A DNA stretch of 64,000 nucleotides, from the NCBI GenBank assembly GCA_026874595.1, contig CM049314.1, positions 39,293,229 through 39,357,228 on the forward strand, in the 5' to 3' direction. A model generated the notes under the pieces. The model was not told where the DNA came from. It was given only the letters and a program-made list of their open reading frames with translations, and made no database searches. Source of the DNA: Sipunculus nudus. Lineage: Eukaryota; Annelida; Sipuncula; Golfingiida; Sipunculidae. Position numbers and translations under genes: made by a program. This document shows positions 11,458-23,700 of the stretch, piece after piece; positions within the stretch are counted from its first letter, which is position 1, and each line of letters begins with the position of its first letter.

Positions 11458-12654
11458 AATAAGTTTATATTTATCTCAGGGATCATTCAACAGATTTGCT
11501 CCATTTCTGTTTCGTTTTTAAGCTCTTGGATAGCCATCTGTAACCTTTTTTCAGTTATTGCCTTCTACCAATCTATTACACATATATCATAAATTGTTAA
11601 CGCTATCGGCCTGAAATTTCGCACAGCCATAGATAATGGATAGTTTTTTTTTCTAATATATAAGATAGGTGGCGCCACTGATAACCTGTAACCAAAATAA
11701 GTCTTCATTTCTAGTACCAATCATCAATGTATGATTTTTCATGTCCATAGGTATTGGCTGCTTGCATCACCTATGATTGTTTCTCACTGTTTAACAGTTT
11801 CATCCTGTATAGCATGACAATGGATAGGAGTTACAAAATAGGGTTTTTTTTTCATATGGAGGATTGCTACAATGGGGAATCCCAGTCTGGGGATACCCGG
11901 CAACTCTGATGCCACATATCTGGTTTTTTAAATGGCCTTGACTTTTATATTATGAACCAATCCAAAAATGTTCACCATATTGGCCAGACATATTGATCAT
12001 GAGACTGCTATGTGAATTTCTCCTTGCAAATGGCGCCACCTGATGTTGCTTGCTCCCTATGTTGTGAAAAGCTTTTAGTACTATAATTTGTATCAGCCGT
12101 ATATCATCTTAAGTATACCGATTTTGTTATAGTGAAGAGATATTTAAATATATATTCTCATATATCATCTCAAGAACTGTTGCAGTTTTTATCACAAAGT
12201 GTTACCAAACTCCGATTCCAGTAAGAGTATGTGTACGATTCGTTTTCTTACTCTTTTGAAAAAATAATATGGCTGCCATGCAATGATCTTTTGATTCCTC
12301 TGTATGTACCTAAAACTTTGTTTTAACAATGGCTACAGTATTTTTAATGCCCTATTGATGACCTTCTTAGTCCAAATCAATTCTCGTCCAAAATTTTAAT
12401 GAAATATATCGTCGATTATTCAGAAAGTGTGTGTGGCTGCTTATCATGTTTATTTAAATCCATTACACAAGATATCTTTGGATCCTGAATTATCCAAATT
12501 CAGCCAATCCCAAGGGAAAACATGTCAGGCAAAATATTTCACATTTGAGTTATGTTTGGGCGGTGAACTATATGTGCCTCTGAGCCCTTGTTTTGTTTTC
12601 CTAGCAGGTTTTTCTCTAATTTTGAGACCTTAAAATAAAGCAGTCCGGCCGTTA

Positions 12655-13815
12655 CAAACAATAATTGTTAGACTTCGAACATCCAGGTAGGTGCAAGGTA
12701 AGTCTTCTTGGAAATCTGAAGTTAGGTTATTGTGACCTATATTTTTTAACAATGGGCCGAAGACAGTCAGTTCATACATGGTATTCATTAGTCCTAAAAT
12801 ATTCTTAGATAATATCCAGGGCTCTAAGCAAATGTCCCTGGAAACATGAAAATAGGTTACTGTGGCCTATATTCTGCAAGTTTTAGGGGAGCAAACATGA
12901 TTTGTGCACCCTATATGGCAGATAGGCTCATTTTTATCCGTTACGCCTAGAAAATTCTAACGCATTATCCAGAGGACAAGATTTCTGGGAAACCTGAAAC
13001 CAGGTCATGATGATCTATATTTTGCGACCAACTGGCTAAAAGGTCGTGATTTTGAGCACCCAGACCGTCAGACAGGACATACCTTGTATCCGTTAGACCT
13101 AGAAACTTCTAACATAATATCCAGGTGTGTTCAAAATCTTAGTGGAAACGTGAGATCAGGTCATAGTGACCTCGATCCTGCGGTCAACTGGCCAAAACTT
13201 GATCTTGAGCATACCGACAGTCAGACAGGGCACAGATTGTAACCTTTCGGCCTAGAATCTTTTTACACAAAACCCAAGGAGTTATTGGTCAAACCTCCTT
13301 AGAAACCTGAAACTAGGTCATGATGCCCGATATTTTGCAAGTAACTGGCCCAAATGTAGTTATGAGCACGGAACACCCAGACAGTCGAATAGGGCACAAA
13401 ACGCAACTGTTGGACATCGAGGGAGGCCCTTTGCAAGTCCTTTGTGTTCTTGAAATAAAGTCACTGTGACCTAAATGTTTACACTATGGACAAAATACCT
13501 AATATTGGGCACCTAGAAAGTCAGTCAGGGCACAAATCTGAACTGTTGGATGTACAAATGTCTTTCTTGATCTAAAGAGAGGTCATTGTTATATCTCCTT
13601 TGATCTCCAAAATATGAGCACTGTTACCTTCATTCTATGAGCTTTGTGAAAGAACATGGACAGAAGTCATACCAGCTTGATATGAAATCTTCTAACTTAG
13701 CATCTGGGGTTGTTCCCCGTAAAGTCTTCTTGGACGCCTTAAATAAGATCGCTGTTACCTATTTTCCTAAGGACTCTGAGCAAAAAACATGATTTTGAGC
13801 ACTCGAAAGGTTATT
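12655..13815 (+). repeat. Degenerate ~150-bp tandem array with IR3-type palindromes
   Basis: About eight diverged units of ~120-157 bp share TTCTAACATAATATCCAGG, CTTGGAAACCTGAA, AGGTCATNGTGACCT, TATATTTTGC, TGAGCACC and GTCAGACAGGGCACA. The palindrome recurs at 12724, 12854, 13002, 13158, 13315, 13458 and 13580, with a weaker one near 13744. At 13158-13172 it is a perfect AGGTCA-TAG-TGACCT. Divergence between units indicates an old array. No coding frame is supported. Confidence 0.7.
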
Positions 13816-14254
13816 CTACCCATTGTTAAAGGTTCCTTAACTAGTATTTTTTACCAGATCATACATCAATAATTAATACATGCATCACCTGTACGTACAA
13901 GTAAACTGAGCATTATGACCCATGTTTCATTTTTGGTATTCTCATAGTAAAACATCCTCTATATTTGTCTGAGCTACTTTTATCCGTACGAACTGGAGAT
14001 TGTTTACAACTGAACAGCATCGGTATGGTTTAGCGGTTAGAGAGAAATAGATGATTCATAATACTATAATGAAACCAGTCGCAGAGACTTCCGTGTTCAC
14101 CCGAAGTACTCCCAGATTGAAATATGTGATTTATTTTACTTTTACTTTTGCATTTTGTATTTTTATTCTGTATGAGTTTATTATGTTCCGGTCGCTGTAT
14201 CAACATGATCTTGTTTGAATAAGTGTACACGCTAGATAAACATATGATATATGG

Positions 14255-15186
14255 TAGTGGTGGGCCGATGATCGAGTTTTATCGAAAGTCATTCGGTTTC
14301 CTGCCACTTTTAAGCGCTCGATTTCCAAAGGCAACTATCGATTACATCATAATAATGATTGTTTTCTTTCCAGAATGCCTTTATGTTATAGGCAAAAATT
14401 ATTCTTTTATTTTTTTACCACATTCTGCGCTTCATATAATGAGTCTGCGTTCCCAAATAACCTCCGTATGTAACCGAGTATGACACGGTAGATGCGAGAA
14501 CGGAGGACTTATTAAACTCATTATCTGTGAACTATCAGGAAGCTGCAGAATTAGCGGAGAGTTTTCTAACGAGATGTACATTGCAAAATATGGGCGGGAT
14601 GGCGTTAAAATACTCCATTAATTCTCCAGGTCTATGCCAATTTTGCGAGATTCTCTTATAAATAATATATTCAACCGATGCCAGGTGCCCCTGTTTAGGC
14701 TGTCCTTAAAAAATTCTTTGTTAGGGCTAACCCGGCCGGTCGAGTTTTTTGATTTCGGCTGGTTTTTTTTTTGTTTTTGTGTTTTTTTTTTTTTTTTACT
14801 AGTGTGCAATTTTTTGTTGGTATGACCTGCCCCAAGCGCACCTGGGCCCGTAAAATTTGCCTTCATGTGCTAGAAAAACAGCCCCTCTATAGACCTAACA
14901 TTCTTAGATGCTCTTAATTCCCATATAGAAAGATGTTACCCGACGTTGCCGATCGTTTAATTTGATCCATAAAATTAGTCTGATTGTGTCTTTATACGTG
15001 GAAGGATTGTTACACTCGTGCGCGACAGGAGAATACCTGCCGGGGAAACGCAGGTAGAGTTTCACAGATAGTTGCATATTTCTTTGATAATTGCATATAT
15101 TTGTCTGAACCGATTAATAATCGATCATCAGCCGGTTTGCTCAAACCGATGATCGATTATGAAAAAGGAACCGTCTCCCACCACTA
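14255..15186. mobile_element. Non-autonomous hAT-like DNA transposon
   Basis: The left end TAGTGGTGGG (14255) and right end CCCACCACTA (to 15186) are inverted repeats of the hAT type. They are flanked by 8-bp direct repeats ATATATGG (14247-14254) and ATATATAG (15187-15194), one mismatch apart, the size typical for hAT insertions. The 932-bp interior has no transposase. It holds several GATGATCGA/TCGATCATC motifs, including a 12-bp-stem hairpin near 15117-15162. Open frames inside are not coding. Confidence 0.75.
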
Positions 15187-15199
15187 ATATATAGTGCAT

Positions 15200-15978
15200 A
15201 TCATGAAGCCGCTGACAGAGACCCGTTGTTTTATGGCTGAGCTCCCATCGTGAAATCTAAGTTATCACTTTTACTCTTTTGGCTGAGTTCATCAGGGACG
15301 GATTTGGAGTGAGCGTAAAGGGGTTGATTGCCGACCCGCTCTGAGAAACTGAATAATGAATGCTTATTACTGAAAAGCAGGGCCGGATGTTGCGTCTGAT
15401 ACAGTTTATTCAGTGCACGACTGCATTATTGTTATGAATATTTAAGTCAGTTAGTACTTCAGGTACACTTGTGTACTTCGGGAGCACTTACCTGTGTTAT
15501 TGTGCTAAGCCCCCATCTCCTAATATCACCCCTTGCATCTGTCCCTATTCCTCACATTTATTTATTTGTCATCCATATACTGAAAACATAAGATTATTAC
15601 ATGGACAACTTTAGGGTTGTAAATGGGTATACCCCAAACAACAACCCATAATGTCAAATATCTATTTGAAATGCCTGTAGGGTTGTCAAAGGGGTTTTCA
15701 AATGTTTACCGTGACAAGATATGGTGTGTCATGGATCCGTCAAGGAACTCACAGTACAATATATAAGATAAACAATAAGACAATATGTTTGATAAAACTT
15801 TTATTTAAAAAAAAGTCAAGTTGTAATGTTTTTTGTCATATCCATATTCGTCTGATTTTTTTTTTTTTTTTTGCGGAATTGGAATTGGAATTGATATGAT
15901 ATTCATAATGGGCAAATGTGTATGTGTTTTTGTCATATTGTGTTTTTGTCATATTGTGTTTTTGTTAGATATGTATTG

Positions 15979-16035
<57 letters not shown>

Positions 16036-17410
16036 TGAATAGCCATTCTGGTTTATTGTTTTAGGGTTGGAAAGGTTATACATAGAAAAGTGGTTCACTG
16101 CCACTATATGTGTTATAGTTATGTGTTTATGTACACATCTATGTCTTTGTAAGTTATGTATACTTTTGTTTTTATTTCCAATAAATGTATCACAATATAT
16201 ATATATATATATATTTTAAAATCACATACAACTGGTTTTTTTTCAAAGGAAATATCTATAACATTTCTATTTTTTCCATACAGAACCATTTGAGGCCTTC
16301 CATGTTTAGTAAGATGCAATACAAAACTCAAAATTTAAATCCGCTACGTGTTACCCTGTAGCTCTAACATAAGGAAAGGGTACAGCTATATTCTGGATAA
16401 ACATTGATATTACAAGTTCGTCATGTAATCAGGCTGACCTGTCTCCCAAATATATGCCTTCTATATAACTGAATTAACACTTAAGCAGAAACAGTGTGAA
16501 TAATTGAAAAAAATGTATGCATTATATTTATAAATAGGATTTATATTAACAGAGTCACTTACAATATGGTTCTGTGGGGATTTGTAATATAACCATATGC
16601 TGCAAAGCGTGTGCTTTGTATATGGCGTATACTGTACCGTGTATGTATACAGCCGTTTCTATTCCGCTTTATCTACATATAATTTCCTCGAACTCAGGCG
16701 ACAGGAACAACGTGTACACCAATTTATCCTCGATTGGTTACGAAAAATCCCGTATTAATTTTGAGGTCACATGTTTCAAAACAGCGAATAGTGGGACATT
16801 ACATTTTTATGGGTTCTAGTACAAAACCCAAAGTTTAAATCTTCTACATGTGACAGTGCAGCTGAAAGATACAGCTGAAGGGTACAGCCATGTGTATTCT
16901 TGATACATTTTTTTTAATCGTTTGTAACGTTCCCAGCTTCGAGTTATTCATGTATCGTTAAATGGACACTTTTCATTGGTGTGTAGGGACAAGTTACTAT
17001 CAGATAACACATGTGACTCGTTCGACTTGCTATATAGACTGCAGTATTTTCACATCATCTACACTGCTGCTAGGTGAGAAGCTCCCATGAGATTTGTCCA
17101 GACATAATGAAGCAGAAAGCCATTTTTCATCAAATTGTAAGTATGTATTACAAAATTATTATTTTTCTAATTTAGTTTGTTCTCTTGACATTTTTATTAA
17201 ATATGAGGAATTTATTGTAGCATTTTGTTGTTTTTTGTTAGATTACATAATGAGTTGTCTTTCCAAGGTATATAATAGATTTGTTTTAATTTACAAATCC
17301 AATAGTTAGATTGACGACTCGAGGTCAAGGGAAATCCAAGAACAAAAGAGGGCTCCATGCCTGATCAACACCTAAGTGACAATATAGTAATTGTTGTAAA
17401 CGTAAGCAGC
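15200..17410. other. Intergenic, no gene recognised
   Basis: AT-rich DNA with short microsatellites ((AT)n at 15981-16032 and 16195-16214) and no supportable exon. Part of 16.9-17.4 kb probably belongs to the 5' flank of the receptor pseudogene that follows. Confidence 0.35.
15981..16032. repeat. (AT)n microsatellite
   Basis: Uninterrupted AT dinucleotides, about 26 units. Confidence 0.95.
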
Positions 17411-17418
17411 AAAAAGAA

Positions 17419-18430
17419 ATGAAATATTCCTTTTTTAATTACAGTAAGGATTTCCATGGTCATTTTGGTAATTATGCTGAACTTGTTGATGGTATGAATG
17501 CTTTTAGTCATTTTTATAGAATTGATGTCTCTCACACAATTCTATTAGCGTTGCTTTTTCTGGGCGTATTTATGAATGTTTGTGCAGTGGTGTTTTGTTT
17601 CAGTGTAAATTCTATAAAAAATGGTGGTATGCGCCATGTTTTTATTGCTCTCGCCTGCTTTAATACATTATATTTGTGACATTTTCGCTTGCCGTCGGGT
17701 TTTTATCTCTTCGTGTCATACGGGGTTACAAGTGTCGCTCTTTATACTGTACTTTATGTCAGTGTTTTAGTATGGAACCTGTCATACATATTGATTAAAC
17801 TGTTAACTGTATTACGGTATATAAACGTGCGTTATAAAGAAAACGAGTGGCACGATGGAAAGAAGAAATGTCAGAACTGGGGCATCTTTATCAGTGTCGT
17901 TGTAGCTTTGACATTCACTTCTTTCCATGTTATAGAAGTATTTCTAAATATTACTGAAGTGTCATTTAGTATACTTCTCTTCGCATCTTTAGTTGCATCA
18001 ATCATATTTTCATCGTTGACGATAAAATTTCTAACTGGAAACAGGAATCATATACAACAGGCCGAGAGTAGACACGTCAGACTGAGAGTTACAATATATA
18101 TACTATTGTTTATTATTGTAGAAACAGTTACAAAATTCATTATATTTATATTTGTTACAACCAGGGAAACAGGTAAATTGAATGAATGAATTGAAAGAAT
18201 GAATATGGGTTCATATATTTTCTAATACCTGATGATTTTATCTTAAACACACTGTTTTACGCACACTAGATATGGCGGTAATTTGTACCAGTTTTTATCT
18301 TATAACAATGGGAAGTAAATCCGTTAGGAAAGAAATGATAACGGTGTTTACTTTTGGATGTGCCTGTGTAAATAGATCACAGCAGCATCAAAGTACATCC
18401 CGCCAGGCACACAGAGAAAGCAACGTATGA
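17419..18430 (+). pseudogene. Divergent 7TM (class A-like) receptor, degenerate copy
   Basis: Translation matches the minus-strand receptor at 31408-30578: TM1 with VFMNVCAVVFCFSVN, TM3 ending LRYINVRY, KCQNWGIFISVVVA in TM4, IFSSLTIKFL in TM5, LRVTIYILLFI in TM6 and FYLITMGSKSVRKEM after TM7. It is broken by an in-frame TGA at 17677-17679 with about ten residues missing around it (TM2/TM3 loop), then by frameshifts between about 18170 and 18290 through TM7. The C-terminal tail reopens in another frame and ends at TGA 18428-18430. Such proteins would be plasma-membrane G-protein-coupled receptors; the ligand is unknown. A sequon (NYS) lies in the N-terminal segment. Spliced rescue is unlikely because no introns fit the breaks. 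Confidence 0.75.
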
Positions 18431-19091
18431 ACTGAATCACAAGGGTCTGTATCATGTACGTTCAAGTGAAATTGGTATTTATCTAGGTATTTGTGTTCAG
18501 TATCAAATTAATTATTTAGATAGAATACAAGTGTTGTTTAATTTATTTTATATCAAGTCTAATAATACAACAATAAAACACCTTTTCTTTATGCTTTTAG
18601 ACAAGATAAATCATAGAAAATATATCGTCAATACGTATATGTGTTGTATCGCTGTGAGTGTATTATCTATTTACCTTATATATTATTTACCGGCTTATTG
18701 CATGTTGCCTGCCTGATAATATGGGCATAAGTATGCAGTGTCAAACAGGCCGTGTTATAAAACGTTCAAGCATATTATAAACGCGATCAACAGTCATTCT
18801 ATTTCCATGAAGTGCTCATATGAAACACTTTAACAGCACACACGAAACGACACGATCACACATGAAGGGTCCTAGTTTTTTTGTTGCTTTCATTTAAGTG
18901 CGGTTCTTTGTTTAGTACAGTGGTAACAAAGCCCTTGTGAATTCAAATGTTGCTTGATGCAACATTTACCCAAGATATATTGTTCAAGATGTACAGAAAA
19001 AAATAACGTAGTTTGAGGCAGAGCTTTGAGGAAAAAAATTTCGTTGTCTGCGCCCGGAGGGTCCGACACTATCAGGCTTACCGATAAATCG

Positions 19092-19401
19092 AGCCGATAA
19101 GGACTTGCCTGTACCGTGGTCCGAAAAACATATATCTGGTTAAAAAAAGTTGACCGTTAGATATATAATATGGTTCAACAGGCAACAGAACTCCACTCTC
19201 TGTAGTTAATAAATATGTCATGCAGTTTAAAATAAGACGTATTGTGAGCCGATACGGACTTGCCAGTACCGTGGTCTGAAAAACATATACCTGGTTAAAA
19301 CAAAGTTGACCGTTTAATATAAAATATGGTTAAACAGCCAAAAGAACACCACTTTCTGTAGTAAATTTACATGTTATGCAGTGTAAAATAAGACGTATTG
19401 T
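19092..19401 (+). repeat. Two-copy direct tandem repeat, 155-bp unit
   Basis: AGCCGATA.GGACTTGCC and GTACCGTGGTC open each copy (19092 and 19247), and both end AAAATAAGACGTATTGTG. The two are clearly diverged. No function inferred. Confidence 0.7.
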
Positions 19402-19669
19402 GTTTGTTTTGACCGACAAACACTAACCACATAGTATTGAGGCAGTGTGAATCACTGGGTGTCGATTGTACTAGTGCGGCTGAGCATGTTGAAGGTCCTA
19501 TAGTCAGAAGGATTACATCTCGCTTATGTTGTATTAAAATAGATGTTAATAGGACGTCTTATAACCTCACTGGTCAATACGTTGGTGTATCTGAGGCTGA
19601 CTTGTTCAATATGAATCGAACTGGTACAGTGTTTATGAGAGTTGGTCAGTTTTCTAAGTTACATTAGCA

Positions 19670-20700
19670 CAAATCAAACTTTTCTTTTAGCTGTGTGTTT
19701 CACAAAATGATTACTTATAGTAGTTGTCTGGCCTGTTTGAGCTAAAAATAACATATATACCTGTAAACATTTGTTTATATAGATCATATTATATATATGT
19801 ACAATATCTTATATTATATATCTATGTATAATATATACAAGTTAATTAGAGAACATCAATTCTGCTATGTAAGGTAGATAGCATTTTTCATGAGGGTCTA
19901 TGAAAAACCTATTCATACAAATAATCGACTCCTGATTGGAAGACGATTTTCTGAATGACACGATTTTCTCATGTTTACAGGATAACTATTTTTTCTTTCA
20001 TTAATACTGTTAGGAAAAAGATAATGTTTGAATATATCTGAAGTAGTTCCATTTTTGCGATATTTTGTATACTTAATGTATCCAATGTTATTTATCTACT
20101 GTATTTATATTAACCGAGTGTCGTTTGATTGAAAATAGATAAAAAACAGAGTGAGTGTTTGTAGGTACAATAAACCATGCATTTTTATATTTCTTCTTAT
20201 GTATACCTGTACTTGTAGCCGGATGTAATATCATCAGTTTTTATATCACTTTATGTAAAACTTATTTTTCATATTTGAAATACATAGTATTTGTACTCTT
20301 GTATTTCTAACATGTTTTTGTCTATAAATGCTTAAAATAAGGTAAAAAAATGTTTAATTTCATTTTGATTAATTAAATTTCTTTTGCAATAGCATAACCT
20401 TTTTATCGTGTTTATTTTACTGTATTTCTTATATTATTATTATAATTTTTATTATATTAATTCATATTGTCGGGATTCATTTCTTCGAACGCAACATTCG
20501 CAGAAATTTGAGTCAAATACACAGGGGATCGGGTTTAAATTTTTATCATGGAAAAGAATTGCACTTTGTTATGTAAGGTCCCTTAATTTGAGATCGACGG
20601 CATAAACACAAGTGCCAAAGAATCGCTTTGTGGATTATCATTTCTAAATGTATTCATACTTTTCCAGTATTTGAGTGATGTTTCACGCTATTCAAGACCT

Positions 20701-20771
<71 letters not shown>

Positions 20772-23700
20772 ATATATATAAACATATACATGTATATTCA
20801 TAAGTTACCTGTTATTGACCTGTTCCGATTTATTCGATGGGTATGAGTTACCCGATATTAAATCATTATATAATTTAAAAGCAAAAACAGGATTATGTGT
20901 TGTAATTTCGAGGAACGCTTTGAGTTTTGTGTCAGCATTCATATATTGTAACTTAGTGGTAATATAAATTTATATATATATACCATTACTCTTCTGTTGT
21001 GTAATGATCCGGGTTTTTTTATCATTTTCAATTTGCAAATATATGGCAAAGTCTGGTATACATCTCATAGCAAATTTCTTTTAGAGTTCTGTGTGTCAGA
21101 ATTGACCTTTTTTGTAGATATACCATCAGAGCATGATAGCTATACTTTGATGAAGTATTACATATAATTACAGTAATAATATTGATCTGATAACAAACAT
21201 GTGGGCGTGGACAACAATATTATTATCAGGGAGCATTACTAATTAACATTCTGAGTTAACCTTAAGTTTTTGGTTGTGTTAAGTTATCAAATAATAATAA
21301 TAATAAATATATAGAGAGAGGAAAAAAGAAAAGTAGTATGGTTACAGAACTATGTATTTGCTCACCCTATAAACATTAGTAATCCATACATATGTGTTTT
21401 ACAATACTGCTATATTGGTTCATCTATATTTTTATATGAATAAGATTAAATCATATAATTAAGAGGCTTAGCGGTTTAAAGGAAATTTCATAAATGTATT
21501 TAGTGAATCATACTGATTGGTGTGACTGAATGTTTATCAAATTTTTTGTAAACTCCAATTTCAAATTTGTTATATTATCTTGTATTTTTCTTTAGCTTAT
21601 TGCTAAGTTTCATAAAGTTACTTCATCATGTTTGATCATGTAATTCCTTAACCTTGAAACGACAATATATGTAACAATATACCGCCCTAATCAATAAGAA
21701 CATTTATACTTGGAGCTGGTTTAAAGACGGTCACGAAATGAACATGATGGTTTGGATTTGTGTATTTTAATGGATATTAGCTTGATATTGAATACACGTA
21801 ATAGGTGAGGCCCAACGCCCCTTTATAATTTAAAAACGCCGTTAAATTTTCTTAATAAAGAAAATATTCTTATCAAACGCTACGCACATATCAGCTCAAT
21901 TTGATGTTACTCATGACTACATAGGATGATAAACCGGGCAAACATTCCGTATTATATAACAATTAGATAACGAAATCTTAACCTTTTATTCTGACACATG
22001 CATTGTCTATAGATATCCTTAATAAGCAGGTGCTCTTGCAATCAGCTGCACTAATGATTTGAGCACTCAGGAAACTAAAGATATTGACATGATACACAGA
22101 TAAAGTAATACAAACGTGTAATAATATGAGGAATTGAAACAAATTTATTGAATGTTTTTGACTGGGCAGCAAGACCAATTTTCTGATGCGGGTCACGACA
22201 TGTCCCATGCAATATAAGGTATGACTAACTTAAGGCTATATTAGAGTAAAGCGTGTGTAAGCATGTTTTCCTGACACCAAATAAACATGGAGAGCATTAG
22301 AGCAAAAAAAACAGCTTCACTGTCGAATTTTTTCATCAGCCTCTCCCCTGAACTTTAGAATATATGTCTGATCTTAATCAAACTGTTCTTGGCCAATGGC
22401 AAATCCATTAAAAATAGTTAAAACCAAGTAGACATTTAAAAAAGTTATAAATGGCCAAAACAAATTAAATCGGACAAACCTGAGAACATTTAGTATACTT
22501 AAATATACCCATTCGACTCAGCATTAAACACTGGGTTACACTATTAATATCAAGAGACGTTCTCGGTAACATGGAGTTTGAAATAATATCTGTAACTTTC
22601 ACTCGGGCATTAACTGCAAATAGCTGTAAAAAATTATGTCTCATGTATGAAGTTATGTGGTTTCTGCAGGGAAATTCATTACATGTACCTAGGCAGTCCA
22701 AGTTCAAATTTGGTGGGAAAGTGTATAGTCACAGCAGGCGCTAATTATATGGCATCCAGAATGTATATAAATAACACAGGTGGCCTCCTGTACAGGCAGA
22801 GCATACTGTGCCATTAATCTTTGTTCTAAATGCTGGTTAAACATACCACTGCTGAAACTGTTTATTGTGTTTATATATTAATCTTATTCCATATTGGCTC
22901 TGTAATAATTGAGTTGATTAAGGAAGTATATATCCAATTTTGTCAGAAACAACACCTACATGACTCAGAATGATAGTACATACAGCACAGCACACAGGTA
23001 TTGCCTTCACCGGTTATCAAGCTGTCCTGCTGCAAAGCTGGATAAATATTCTGGGACGCTGCAGTGTCCGGCCATGGACTGGGCTTATGAACCCGATAGG
23101 GTTACCTAAATAGAATTTTCTAACCAGAGACAATAAACACATAAATGTTTAATATAATTTACTTAGTCAAATTGAAATAAAACTAGCAGTATTTTAGGTT
23201 TTTGTTACAGAAAAACTAAATAAAATCTAAACAATTTGAAATTAACACTACATTTCTTCATTGCTGCCTTTGGACACTGCCTTCTGGCTTTCATTCTAGT
23301 CATTACTCTTGACTTACCCTTTGAGACTAGGCTAGCAAACTCAGGGTCAGCAATATGCTGGTGTATACACAGGCAGCTGTACTGAGAGGGTATCTGTTTG
23401 GTATCAGTTGCTAAGTATCATCTGCCTCAGACTTTTCTAAAGCCTTCACATATATTTAATATGTGACATTATTCAAATATAAAAAAAAAGATCCAAGAGG
23501 ACATGAAGTTATTTTCTTTTCACACATATACACACGTAGCCGGCACAAGTGGATAGGCCACATGCCATGCAGTAAACTATGTCCACTGGCTATGTGAATG
23601 CTGTGTGTACACAGGCGCTTGATTTGCTATTAGTGTAGATTTCGGTTAATTAATTTACTTTTCTGGGTCATTTTCTTATAACTATTACTTATCTGACATT

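Larger units (their letters stand above)
8563..12045 (+). repeat. Array of TGGCGCCA palindromes with CTCF-like cores
   Basis: The octamer TGGCGCCA, usually as AGGTGGCGCCA or AGATGGCGCCA, occurs around 8566, 9356, 9496, 9623, 10008, 10798, 10938, 11065, 11220, 11670 and 12031, with TGGCACCA variants at 8877 and 10319. In the best-preserved part two octamers recur per ~268-bp unit (for example TTCAACAGATTTG at 9285 and 9553). The flank CCTG.AATTCTGCACAGTCA...ATCGCATACATAAGAC precedes several of them (9428, 11160, 11597). The core resembles the AGRKGGCGC part of the bilaterian CTCF motif. This is an older tandem array within which the 1,442-bp duplication occurred. Confidence 0.75.

Noticed and set aside
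19437-19667. 76-codon frame with coding-like composition
   Set aside because: No splice signals, domain or homologue seen, and it directly follows a non-coding tandem repeat.
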